Shown piece after piece: positions 15,594 through 23,569 of a stretch of DNA of 46,397 bases (position 1 is its first letter; each line of letters opens with the position of its first letter). Made by a program: the position numbers and the translations under genes. The notes beneath the pieces were generated by a model. That model did no database searches. It saw nothing but the letters and a program-made list of their open reading frames with translations, and had not been told where the DNA came from. Source of the stretch: Nostoc sp. JL33. Lineage in GTDB: Bacteria > Cyanobacteriota > Cyanobacteriia > Cyanobacteriales > Nostocaceae. The stretch covers positions 1 to 46,397 of the forward strand of contig NZ_JABXKP010000023.1 of NCBI RefSeq assembly GCF_017114985.1, in the 5' to 3' direction.

Positions 15594-15803
15594 AATTGGG
15601 AGTTATAAATTAGGAGTAGAGACGCGATTAATCGCGTCTGTACAGGAGTTATGAATTACGGCAATTTTCTTTTTTTATAGGCCACGGTTTAAGACAGGGA
15701 GTAGGAGTAGCGTAGTTCAATCAATTGAAAATGCTACTCCCTACTAACTGTTGACTATTAACTCTTAACTTTTAACTTTTAACTCCTCACTCCTAACTTT
15801 CCA
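15594..15803. repeat. Gap between kinase genes: palindrome and heptamer repeats
   Basis: A perfect 20-bp palindrome, AGACGCGATTAATCGCGTCT, lies at 15620-15639 and belongs to the REP-like family also found in the RAYT gene. From about 15742 to 15800 the DNA is a heptamer-like repeat of TTAACTTTTAACTT type ending next to the ATG of the second kinase. No ORF. Confidence 0.75.
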
Positions 15804-17981
15804 ATGAATTCAATCTATTGTTCTAAAGGACATGAAAATTCCCCAGGTAGTCGCTTTTGTCTCCAGTGTGGTGAAAATTTGTTGGATACGCCCATGAATT
15901 ATAGTATTCAACCGGGACTAACTTTAGGCGATCGCTATGTAATTCTGCGTCAAATTGGTCAAGGTGGCTTTGGACGCACTTACTTAGCTGAAGATGTCAA
16001 CCGTTTCCGCGAACTTTGTGTTTTAAAGGAATTTTCCCCCCAAGTTCAAACCGCTTACGTTGTCCAAAAAGCTGAAGAACTGTTTGAGAGAGAAGCGAGT
16101 GTTCTTTATAAGCTGCAACATCCCCAAATTCCCCGCTTCCGGGAACTGCTTCGGATGAATTTAGGTGGCAAAGAATATCTGTTTTTGGTGCAAGATTATG
16201 TCGAAGGAGAAACTTACAGTTCTTTGTTAAATGCCCGGATACAACGGGGTTTGCGCTTTACAGAGGCGGAAGTACGCCAATTGTTGCTTTCAATTTTGCC
16301 TGTGTTGGAATACATCCACTCACTAGGAGTAATTCATCGAGATATTTCTCCAGATAACTTAATGCTTCGCACTGTTGACCAACTACCAGTATTAATTGAT
16401 TTTGGCGGTGTCAAACAAGTAGTAGCAACAGTTGCTTCCCAATATTACCAACCCGGCGCAGTTGCACCTCCCCCAGCACCAACCCTATTAGGTAAAATAG
16501 GATTTGCACCCCCAGAACAGATGCAAACTGGGATGGTATCTCCCCATAGCGACTTGTATGCTTTGGCCGCAACAATGTTGGTTTTACTGACAGGAAAACA
16601 ACCCCAAGAATTAATTGATAACTATACTCTTAGTTGGCAGTGGCGACGGGAAGTTAGCCTGAGTCAAACTTTGGCACAGGTATTAGATAAAATGTTATCT
16701 GTCAGACCAAGCGATCGCTATCAATCAGCCCGTCAAGTACTCCAAGCCCTCAACCAATCCCCAGCTAACTATCCCCCAACTCAATACCCCACCCCACCAC
16801 AACCCACATCCGCCACCGTCGCCATCTCCCCCTCATCCCCCACCCTGCGGGAAGCTAAAGCTACATCCCCCTCATCCCCCCCTCCCCCCTGGTGGACACC
16901 TACAAAAACCTTCCTTGCTGCGGCGGCGGTAGCTGGTAGTGTTGGATTAATTTGGTGGGGAATGAATAGCAGCCGCGATGTCGGGGAAGTCAAACCTACT
17001 CCTACAGCCAGCCCAATCCCAACTGAAGAACCAACCGATCCTTTAGCGCAATATTCACCAGCAGAACGGCAGCGTAAAGAAAGATTAAGCGATCGCCGTC
17101 AACAATTGGGTATTGATGAGAAGTTCTACATTAACTTGGTGAATCAAGTTTTTTGGGACAGAAACCCCAGTTTACGGGGACGCACTCTCAGCAACGGTAC
17201 CCAAGATGAGAGTTTGCGGGCAGAATGGGATAAAACAGCCTCAGAATTGTTAGAAAAGCTTACTCCATTGAGTAACAAAGCACGTCAAAAACTGGGAACT
17301 TATACAACTGCTGAACGCGCTCGCTGGAAACTACAAGTCAACAAAATCAACGTTGGTAGTCGTTCTTTGGCTGATTTGGGAAATGCTGCATTTTTAAGTG
17401 TATTCCCTGAACAGCGTGGTAAAGATTTTCTAAATCAGCCCATTGGACAAGTTTGGTACGGTTTTGTTAGCGATCGACTCAGTGCTATCCTTGACGGTAG
17501 CGCTTTCGAGAAACTTGTCTTTGATCCGGGCGCTACCGGCAAAACAGTCAGTGGTACTCTTCAACCTGGTGGTGGTAAAGTATTCATTGCTGGACTTGCC
17601 AAAGAACAATCTCTGGAATTGAAGCTAGAAGCAAATTCCCAAGTTTTGTTATCAGTCTATTCACCCTCTGGGAAAATTCAATTTTTAGAAGATTCTACCC
17701 AGCGTACTTTGTCAACTAAATTACCAGAAAGGGGATTTTACGAGTTTGTCGTGGTTTCCACAGCATCGAAACCAGTAGATTATCAACTCAGCATTACGGT
17801 GGAAAATCCCACTCCTCCCCCATTGTCAACACCAACACCAACGCTTACACCAACGCCAACACTTACACCAACGCCAACACTTACACCAACGCCAACACTT
17901 ACACCAACGCCAATTCTTACACCAACTCCTACAGAAACCGCCACTCCTATACCGACACCGGCGCAGGAGACAACGCCTTAG
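15804..17981 (+). CDS. Zinc-ribbon Ser/Thr protein kinase with PPC-like domain (2 of 2)
   Basis: This 725-residue paralogue of the preceding gene has zinc-ribbon ligands C6, H10, C19 and C22, kinase motifs GQGGFG (52-57), K75, HRDISPDN (D180) and DFG (199-201), a proline-rich juxtamembrane stretch, and one transmembrane helix at about 365-385. The outside part carries the same ~130-residue domain as the first kinase, then a beta-rich domain resembling a bacterial pre-peptidase C-terminal (PPC) domain (FDPGATGKTVSGTLQPGG to VDYQLSITVEN), and a Pro/Thr repeat tail of PTPTLT units. A wall- or polysaccharide-contacting sensor is plausible. The genes look like a tandem duplication in which this copy gained the PPC and Pro/Thr parts. 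Confidence 0.92.
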   Translation: MNSIYCSKGHENSPGSRFCLQCGENLLDTPMNYSIQPGLTLGDRYVILRQIGQGGFGRTYLAEDVNRFRELCVLKEFSPQVQTAYVVQKAEELFEREASVLYKLQHPQIPRFRELLRMNLGGKEYLFLVQDYVEGETYSSLLNARIQRGLRFTEAEVRQLLLSILPVLEYIHSLGVIHRDISPDNLMLRTVDQLPVLIDFGGVKQVVATVASQYYQPGAVAPPPAPTLLGKIGFAPPEQMQTGMVSPHSDLYALAATMLVLLTGKQPQELIDNYTLSWQWRREVSLSQTLAQVLDKMLSVRPSDRYQSARQVLQALNQSPANYPPTQYPTPPQPTSATVAISPSSPTLREAKATSPSSPPPPWWTPTKTFLAAAAVAGSVGLIWWGMNSSRDVGEVKPTPTASPIPTEEPTDPLAQYSPAERQRKERLSDRRQQLGIDEKFYINLVNQVFWDRNPSLRGRTLSNGTQDESLRAEWDKTASELLEKLTPLSNKARQKLGTYTTAERARWKLQVNKINVGSRSLADLGNAAFLSVFPEQRGKDFLNQPIGQVWYGFVSDRLSAILDGSAFEKLVFDPGATGKTVSGTLQPGGGKVFIAGLAKEQSLELKLEANSQVLLSVYSPSGKIQFLEDSTQRTLSTKLPERGFYEFVVVSTASKPVDYQLSITVENPTPPPLSTPTPTLTPTPTLTPTPTLTPTPTLTPTPILTPTPTETATPIPTPAQETTP
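17844..17933 (+). repeat. 18-bp coding repeat (Thr/Pro tail)
   Basis: CTTACACCAACGCCAACA repeats three times exactly from 17844, then continues in variant form. It encodes the LTPTPT tail of the second kinase, a flexible spacer whose length can change by slippage in 6-residue steps. Confidence 0.9.
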
Positions 17982-18717
17982 TAGAGAGTTATCCTCTGCA
18001 TCTGGAGTGTCTCTAGGTGGATATAATCCCTATAAAATTTATGTAAAGCTTAAGTGTTATTAAGCGCAAAAATTTCTGGATTAATATATCAATTAAAATT
18101 ATCCATCTAACAATGCATTCCTTTAAGAGAAAAATATTTTTTTCTTAAATAAAAAATGATTCCTACCAAAAAATCTCAGGTTGAAACTTAACAACTATAC
18201 CGCGTTTATCTGAAAAATCTCGCAATCTTTACCAAATAAATCAGTAGTTTCACAAAATACTTAATTAAACTTCACACAGATATATTATTATCAATCACAT
18301 TCATTGACATTCTAAAGATTTGATTAAGAAAACTTTAAAGATTTAATAAACAGCTTGATGTAATCTTGTACTTCATGATAATTAAATAATTACAGATAAG
18401 TTCAAAAAAATTGGAAAAACAACCCAAATAGTTGGCATAATTACTTACAATTTGGGTAATTAATTAAGGGATTTTCAGGAAATAAATTATCTAATTTTGT
18501 AGAGTATGCATCTTGCTTACCCACAACCAAAGGCGGGCTTTTCGGGTCAGCCTACAATAAGGAGTTGGATATTTTTTTCTTTAGAAATTTCTAACTAAAT
18601 AATTAATGTTTTCTTGCCTTTGATTATGCAAATTGCAAATAATCTACATTGGACTGATAAATAGTTCTTTGACTGAGGCTGAACTTACATATTAGTGAAA
18701 AATTCACCAGAGATAAT
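17982..18717. other. AT-rich 736-bp intergenic region
   Basis: No ORF of note. The region is strongly AT-rich, with weak hairpins such as AAGAGAAAAATATTTTTTTCTT around 18124-18146. A GGCGGGCTTTTCGGGTCAGCC segment lies near 18533-18553. It separates the kinase pair from the RTX gene and presumably holds the RTX promoter, but I cannot assign -10/-35 boxes with confidence. Confidence 0.6.
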
Positions 18718-20094
18718 ATGGCATTTATTTTCGGCACTACAGGTTCTGATACGAGAAATGGGACTTCGGGAAATGACACGATAGTTGGTTGGGCTAATGG
18801 TGGTAATGCCAATACTATTTCTGGTAACGATACCTTGAATGGTTTGGCTGGTAACGATTCCCTCGCAGGTGGGACGGCGAACGACAGTCTAATCGGTGGA
18901 GATGGCAATGACACACTTGATGGGGGCACGGGAAACGACGCTCTAAAAGGTGGTGCAGGCAATGACACCTTCAAAGGCAGTCAGGGTAATGACGGCATTG
19001 ATGGTGGAGATGGCATTGATACCGCAGACTACAGTCAACTAGGTCAAGCCATTACCTTGTCAGGTGTGGGAACGATTCAAAAAGCTGGGAAATTGGGGCA
19101 AGACCAACTCTTTAAAGTAGAAAAGATTATTGCTAATGCTAATGTTGCCAACAACACCATAGATGCATCCCAATCTTTGCCTGGGGTATTTATCACTGTT
19201 AACCTGCAAACCCAAAGTTTAGCTGCCAATAACATTCCTGGTTTAGGAACATTGTCATTTACTGCGGTCAACTTTGATAATGTTATCGGCACAAATGCAA
19301 ATGACATCATTGTTGGCGACAACCAAAATAACCGATTATCTGGTAATAATGGCAATGACACACTTGATGGGGGCTTGGGTCGTGACAGTTTGAATGGGGG
19401 AGCAGGGGACGACACTTACCTGATTGACAGTGCTGGTGACACGATTACGGAGGCGGCTAATTCAGGTACAGATATCGTCCGGTCTTCTATCACCTACGTC
19501 CTGGGTGCTAATCTAGAGAATCTGAGGCTGACGGGAAATAACGACATCAACGGCATAGGTAACAGTCTTGACAACTTCCTCTTTGCTAATACTGCTAACA
19601 ACACTCTGAATGCCAGAGCAGGCAATGACACGCTAGACGGTAATTTAGGCAATGATATACTCAATGGTGAGGACGGTAATGATAGCTTACAAGGCGGGCC
19701 GGGCAATGACGTACTCAATGGCGGATCTGGAAACGACATCCTCATCGGTCTTTTTCCTGGTAGTCCGCTTCCACCTGGATTAGGGGAAACTGATCAGTTG
19801 ACTGGCGGGGCTGGGGCAGATATATTTGCTCTGGGGGACGCTGTAAATGTTTTTTACGACGATAACAACAGTACCAATCCTGGTTTTGGGGACTTGGCTA
19901 CTATTAATGACTTCGACTCTAGCCAAGATGTAATTCAACTTAAAGGATCTTCACAGGATTACTTCCTGCAAGTTGTTGGAAGCAACACACGAATATTCTT
20001 AGATAAACTGGGAGCAGAGCAAGATGAGATCATCGGTGTTGTGCTGGGGGTAGTGGATCTCACACTTGATAGTAACAACTTCACTTTTCTGTGA
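18718..20094 (+). CDS. RTX (hemolysin-type) calcium-binding repeat protein
   Basis: This 458-residue acidic protein has no N-terminal signal peptide. Nonapeptide GGxGxDxLx repeats fall in three blocks (about residues 28-98, 198-241 and 291-348), for example GGDGNDTLDGGTGNDALKGG. These form calcium-dependent parallel beta-rolls after export, and such proteins normally leave by a type I system using a C-terminal signal. No enzymatic domain is visible between the blocks. The last ~90 residues (from LTGGAGADIFALGD to LDSNNFTFL) resemble the usual C-terminal secretion region. No ABC/HlyD exporter is adjacent; the one at 40437-44190 is a C39 type for double-glycine leaders, so a different exporter elsewhere is expected. 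Confidence 0.92.
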   Translation: MAFIFGTTGSDTRNGTSGNDTIVGWANGGNANTISGNDTLNGLAGNDSLAGGTANDSLIGGDGNDTLDGGTGNDALKGGAGNDTFKGSQGNDGIDGGDGIDTADYSQLGQAITLSGVGTIQKAGKLGQDQLFKVEKIIANANVANNTIDASQSLPGVFITVNLQTQSLAANNIPGLGTLSFTAVNFDNVIGTNANDIIVGDNQNNRLSGNNGNDTLDGGLGRDSLNGGAGDDTYLIDSAGDTITEAANSGTDIVRSSITYVLGANLENLRLTGNNDINGIGNSLDNFLFANTANNTLNARAGNDTLDGNLGNDILNGEDGNDSLQGGPGNDVLNGGSGNDILIGLFPGSPLPPGLGETDQLTGGAGADIFALGDAVNVFYDDNNSTNPGFGDLATINDFDSSQDVIQLKGSSQDYFLQVVGSNTRIFLDKLGAEQDEIIGVVLGVVDLTLDSNNFTFL

Positions 20095-20140
20095 GCGGGA
20101 AAATGCTGGAGAAGGTACAAACAACACACTAGACATCTCC

Positions 20141-20279
20141 CAATACAGTTCGGATAAGACTTGATCCCCCCAACCCCCCGATAAATTGGGGGGCTAAGAA
20201 TTGCTTGCTCTATTCGCCCCTTTTTAAGGGGGACTAAGGGGGATCTTTAGGGATTATGCACCTTAACCGAACCGTATTG
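20141..20279. mobile_element. MITE-like element, family 2
   Basis: Terminal inverted repeats of 17 bp (20141-20157, CAATACAGTTCGGATAA; 20263-20279) have two mismatches. The interior holds GATCCCCCC / GGGGGGATC-type arms. It has no ORF and abuts the next element at 20280 with no gap. Confidence 0.7.
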
Positions 20280-20372
20280 AGACATAGGCGTGAAATTAAA
20301 TATGCGTTATCCAGAACCCTTGTAGAGACGTAGCAGTGCTAGGTCTCTACATTCTTTTTCACGCCTATGTCT
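20280..20372. mobile_element. MITE-like element, family 3, complete copy
   Basis: A 93-bp element has perfect 16-bp terminal inverted repeats, AGACATAGGCGTGAAA (20280-20295) and its complement (20357-20372). A second nested palindrome (TGTAGAGAC / GTCTCTACA, 20321-20351) belongs to the REP-like family. Partial copies lie at 26406-26479 and 44273-44325. Confidence 0.85.
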
Positions 20373-20532
20373 ACTGGAGGGCGCTGAAGGGTTAGGTTGG
20401 TGATCATCATCAGCAATGATTAGAATCCCCGTACTACCTTTAAGCCGGGGAGAACGTCAAAAGTCAGGGCTATTTGATGAGTCAGAATAAAGCCATGAAT
20501 TCTGTATGCCCATTTTCGTAATGCAGAGGTAT

Positions 20533-21150
20533 TTAATCAAAGTCTGTCGGTAAATCTGGATTGCGATAATGCTGGAAAAGTCGGGTAATTTGGGCTGGTG
20601 TCACACGTCCGATGGAAAGTTCTGGTAACGCATCTTCACGAAAAAAATCTACTTCGTCAGTTTCAATACTTGATGATGGAGAACCACCAATAAGTTCACA
20701 GTGAAAAAACAGCTTATAGACATAAAACGGCAATGGTGGATGTCCCTGTTTGTTTCTGTCATAAACTGCTAGTAGTTTGATAGCGCGTGCTTGATATCCA
20801 GATTCTTCATATACTTCTTTCACAACTACCTCACTGGGCGACTCGCCAACATCAGCCCATCCCCCAGGTACAGTCCAGCAGCCGTCTGCTCGTTCCTTGA
20901 CTAACAATATAGTATCGTCCCGAAAAATCGCTGCCCGCACATCAACTTTGGGAGTTGCATATCCGACTTCACGGCTAAATAAATCGAGGACATAGCTGTG
21001 TTCTACATTTGAGTAAGTCGCCATGATTTCTGTAGCGATCGCTCGTAATTGTTTGTAACGTTCGATGTCAAAAACACCCTCAGAATAAGTCAAACCATTT
21101 TGAGCGATCGCTTGTAACTTTTGCGCCCATTCCAGCCATTTGGTTTCCAC
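20533..21150 (-). CDS. Nudix hydrolase with N-terminal accessory domain
   Basis: This 205-residue protein starts at GTG 21150. Residues 1-60 form a helical N-terminal domain found in a subgroup of bacterial Nudix enzymes. The Nudix box runs from G97 (GGWADVGESPSEVVVKEVYE): G97, E103, E112, and E115-E116 before SG. The conserved Arg is replaced by Lys (K111), a mild change. It should hydrolyse a nucleoside diphosphate linked to another moiety, such as an ADP-sugar or a CDP-alcohol; the substrate cannot be read from sequence. The start lies 17 bp from a 32-bp perfect palindrome. It is downstream of pgk on the same strand, but the palindrome may separate the transcripts. Confidence 0.88.
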   Translation of the reverse strand: METKWLEWAQKLQAIAQNGLTYSEGVFDIERYKQLRAIATEIMATYSNVEHSYVLDLFSREVGYATPKVDVRAAIFRDDTILLVKERADGCWTVPGGWADVGESPSEVVVKEVYEESGYQARAIKLLAVYDRNKQGHPPLPFYVYKLFFHCELIGGSPSSSIETDEVDFFREDALPELSIGRVTPAQITRLFQHYRNPDLPTDFD

Positions 21151-21167
21151 AGTTTTTCCCCTATTTA

Positions 21168-21199
21168 ATGTAGAGACGTTACATGTAACGTCTCTACAT
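21168..21199. repeat. 32-bp perfect palindrome between pgk and Nudix gene
   Basis: The half-site ATGTAGAGACGTTACA is followed directly by its exact complement, with no loop. It is the most perfect member of the GTAGAGACG/CGTCTCTAC palindrome family in this window. It may act as a REP-type element, a pgk terminator or a binding site. Confidence 0.95.
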
Positions 21200-21216
21200 A
21201 ATTCTAAAGATGGCTA

Positions 21217-22419
21217 TTAAGCATCATCTAAAGCTGCAATTCCAGGCAATACCTTGCCTTCAAGTAACTCCAAGCTAGCGCCGCCGCCGGTGGAGATGTG
21301 GCTCATTTGGTCGGCTAAACCAACTTTTTCCACAGCCGCTACTGAGTCACCACCGCCGATAATGGTGGTTGTGCCAGTTTTGCTAATTTCAGCCAGGGTA
21401 TGAGCGATCGCTTCCGTACCTACGGCAAACTTATCAAACTCAAACACACCCATTGGCCCGTTCCAAATTACCGTTTTGGTATCTGCAAGGGCTTCTTGGA
21501 AAACTTTCACCGAGTCTGGGCCAATATCCAAACCCATCCAACCATCTGGAATATTCTCAATGCTAACGGTTTGAGAATTGGCATCTGGGGCAAAGTTATC
21601 TGCCACTACCACATCTGTGGGAAGCAATAAAGCAACACCACGTTCTTTAGCCTTAGCTTCCAAAGACTTCGCTAGTTCTAGCTTGTCTTCTTCCACCAAA
21701 GACTTACCGACATTCAAACCACGGGCTTTGTAGAAGGTGAAAATCATTCCACCGCCGATGATCAGCTTGTCGCACTTCTCCAGCAACGTTTCAATCACGC
21801 CAATTTTACTGGAAACTTTGGAACCGCCAATAATTGCCGCCAACGGACGTTGGGGATTTTCAATGGCATTTTGGAGATATTGCAATTCCTTCTCAACCAA
21901 ATATCCAGCCACAGAAGGGCTAAGGAATTTAGTCACACCTTCAGTTGAAGCATGGGCGCGGTGTGCAGTACCAAAAGCATCATTTACATAAAAATCAGCA
22001 TTAGCTGCCAACTTTTTCGCAAATTCTGAGTCGTTTTTCTCTTCTTCTTTGTAAAAACGGACATTTTCCAGTAACAGCACTTGGCCATTTTGCAACGCGC
22101 CAACTTTAGCTGCAACTTCATCGCCAATAGAGTCATCAGTTTTAACGACTTCTTGCCCCAGTAACTCCGAGAGACGCTTGGCAACGGGAGTTAGGCGTAA
22201 TTTGTCATCTACACCCTTGGGACGCCCAAAATGGCTTGCTAGAATGACCTTAGCACCCTTCTGCGTCAAATCTCTGATGGTTGGCAAAGCGGCGCGAATG
22301 CGAGTGTCGTCTGTAATGTTGCCTTGATCGTCCACAGGCACGTTAAAGTCAACCCGCACTAAGGCACGTTTCCCAGAGATATCAGCCGAAGATAAACTTG
22401 CTAAACTTTTTTTGGACAC
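21217..22419 (-). CDS. pgk: Phosphoglycerate kinase
   Basis: This 400-residue enzyme interconverts 1,3-bisphosphoglycerate and 3-phosphoglycerate with ADP/ATP, serving glycolysis and, in this phototroph, the Calvin cycle. The N-terminal substrate-site motif VRVDFNVP, the SHFGRPKG loop, [15 protein letters not shown], the hinge [16 protein letters not shown], the nucleotide-binding region [13 protein letters not shown], and the C-terminal [11 protein letters not shown] and [14 protein letters not shown] are all intact. The start is GTG 22419 with a strong AGGAG 7-8 bp upstream. It is divergently transcribed from the universal stress protein gene, with 80 bp between the two GTG starts. Confidence 0.98.
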   Translation of the reverse strand: MSKKSLASLSSADISGKRALVRVDFNVPVDDQGNITDDTRIRAALPTIRDLTQKGAKVILASHFGRPKGVDDKLRLTPVAKRLSELLGQEVVKTDDSIGDEVAAKVGALQNGQVLLLENVRFYKEEEKNDSEFAKKLAANADFYVNDAFGTAHRAHASTEGVTKFLSPSVAGYLVEKELQYLQNAIENPQRPLAAIIGGSKVSSKIGVIETLLEKCDKLIIGGGMIFTFYKARGLNVGKSLVEEDKLELAKSLEAKAKERGVALLLPTDVVVADNFAPDANSQTVSIENIPDGWMGLDIGPDSVKVFQEALADTKTVIWNGPMGVFEFDKFAVGTEAIAHTLAEISKTGTTTIIGGGDSVAAVEKVGLADQMSHISTGGGASLELLEGKVLPGIAALDDA

Positions 22420-22499
22420 ACCAAACTCTCCTAATTGCCTTTTTGTTATTGTTTTGAAAGTAGAACCATCAAGATTTTACCGGAGTCAGGGGTACCCAA

Positions 22500-22916
22500 G
22501 TGACAGATATATTTAAGACAGTACTATTTCCTATTGATCAAAGCCGGGAAACGCGGGAAGCTGCTGACGTTGTTACCAACGTAGTTAAAAAGTACAGCAG
22601 TCGTTTGGTGCTGCTGTCTGTGGTAGAAGAACCACCAAAAGACGCGCCTAGTGCAGATCCGATGGTGTCACCAGAGGTAGTTGCCAAACTGCTAGAAAAT
22701 GCCCAATCTTTATTTTCTGGGCAAGGAATTAAATCCGAAACCCTGGAAAGGCAAGGCAAACCAGCTTTTACTATCTGCGATGTCGCTGATGAAATCGGGG
22801 CTGATTTAATTATCATGGGCTGTCGGGGGCTAGGCTTGACTGAAGAAGGAGTAAGTGATAGTGTTACCACTCGCGTGATTAATCTTTCTCCTTGCCCAGT
22901 GCTAATCGTGCCTTAG
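22500..22916 (+). CDS. Universal stress protein (UspA family)
   Basis: This 138-residue single-domain Usp starts at GTG 22500. The N-terminal KTVLFPIDQSRETREAADVV strand-helix and the C-terminal LIIMGCRGLGLTEE...LSPCPVLIVP are characteristic. The ATP-binding motif G-x2-G-x9-G(S/T) is imperfect: GCRG is followed nine residues later by DS instead of GS. It may therefore bind nucleotide weakly or not at all. The protein is cytoplasmic, usually dimeric, and stress- or energy-responsive; no specific partner is indicated. It shares an 80-bp divergent promoter region with pgk. Confidence 0.92.
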   Translation: MTDIFKTVLFPIDQSRETREAADVVTNVVKKYSSRLVLLSVVEEPPKDAPSADPMVSPEVVAKLLENAQSLFSGQGIKSETLERQGKPAFTICDVADEIGADLIIMGCRGLGLTEEGVSDSVTTRVINLSPCPVLIVP

Positions 22917-23101
22917 CAGTGTGTTGCTCAATACTAGTAAATTTGTAGTGCGATCGCTAATAAAAAGTTCTGCGGTTGTTGCAACAAGGCGGCTGGGGAA
23001 GGTTGCCCTGATTCGGTGGTGCTAAATACAGGCATCATAGTTTACTCTTGGCAGTCGAGACAGTCGCCATCCCGCACCTGGCACTTTCAAGACCTATGCT
23101 C

Positions 23102-23539
23102 TCAAAGTTTCTTTTCAATCAATAGTTCCATTTCATAATATGAAGTATTTTCTTTTACCCATACTTCGATAAGTTCGCTAGCCAATTGTACAGATCCCTC
23201 TGAAAGTTCGCACACAATAACTAATTCTTCAATGAAATTTTCTTCATCAATAGGCCCAAATTTATCCATCCATGCTCCAATAGAAACTTTTTCTGTAGTC
23301 GTTTCCTCTTGATTAATACAAATACTTTTTTTACTATCTGGCGATATTAAGCTATAAATTGGATTCCCATCTAAAAATGGAGTTCCATCAACAAAATGAA
23401 CGTTCAACCAAATTTTCCATCCATGTTTCTGTCCTTGGTGTTTTATAAGAATACTCTCACACAAATCACACCAAAAATTTTCAGAAGCTTTGTAATCATC
23501 AATATTTGATAAAAAGGTTTTAAATAGATGTTTTACCAT
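23102..23539 (-). CDS. Hypothetical protein, partner of CPBP protease gene
   Basis: The most likely start is ATG 23539 (145 residues, MVKHLFKTFLSNIDDY); a TTG four codons upstream is weaker. It is an acidic, soluble protein with an early CxxC (FWCDLCESI), a WLNVHFVDGTPFLDGNPIYS segment and an acidic C-terminal half. I do not recognise a family. The shape recalls small immunity-type or contact-inhibition accessory proteins, but that is only an impression. It follows the CPBP protease gene by 30 bp on the same strand and is probably co-transcribed. Both genes are AT-rich compared with their neighbours, hinting at joint acquisition. Confidence 0.75.
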   Translation of the reverse strand: MVKHLFKTFLSNIDDYKASENFWCDLCESILIKHQGQKHGWKIWLNVHFVDGTPFLDGNPIYSLISPDSKKSICINQEETTTEKVSIGAWMDKFGPIDEENFIEELVIVCELSEGSVQLASELIEVWVKENTSYYEMELLIEKKL

Positions 23540-23569
23540 TTTTTTGTTCAACTTAGTATTCTGAATTTT

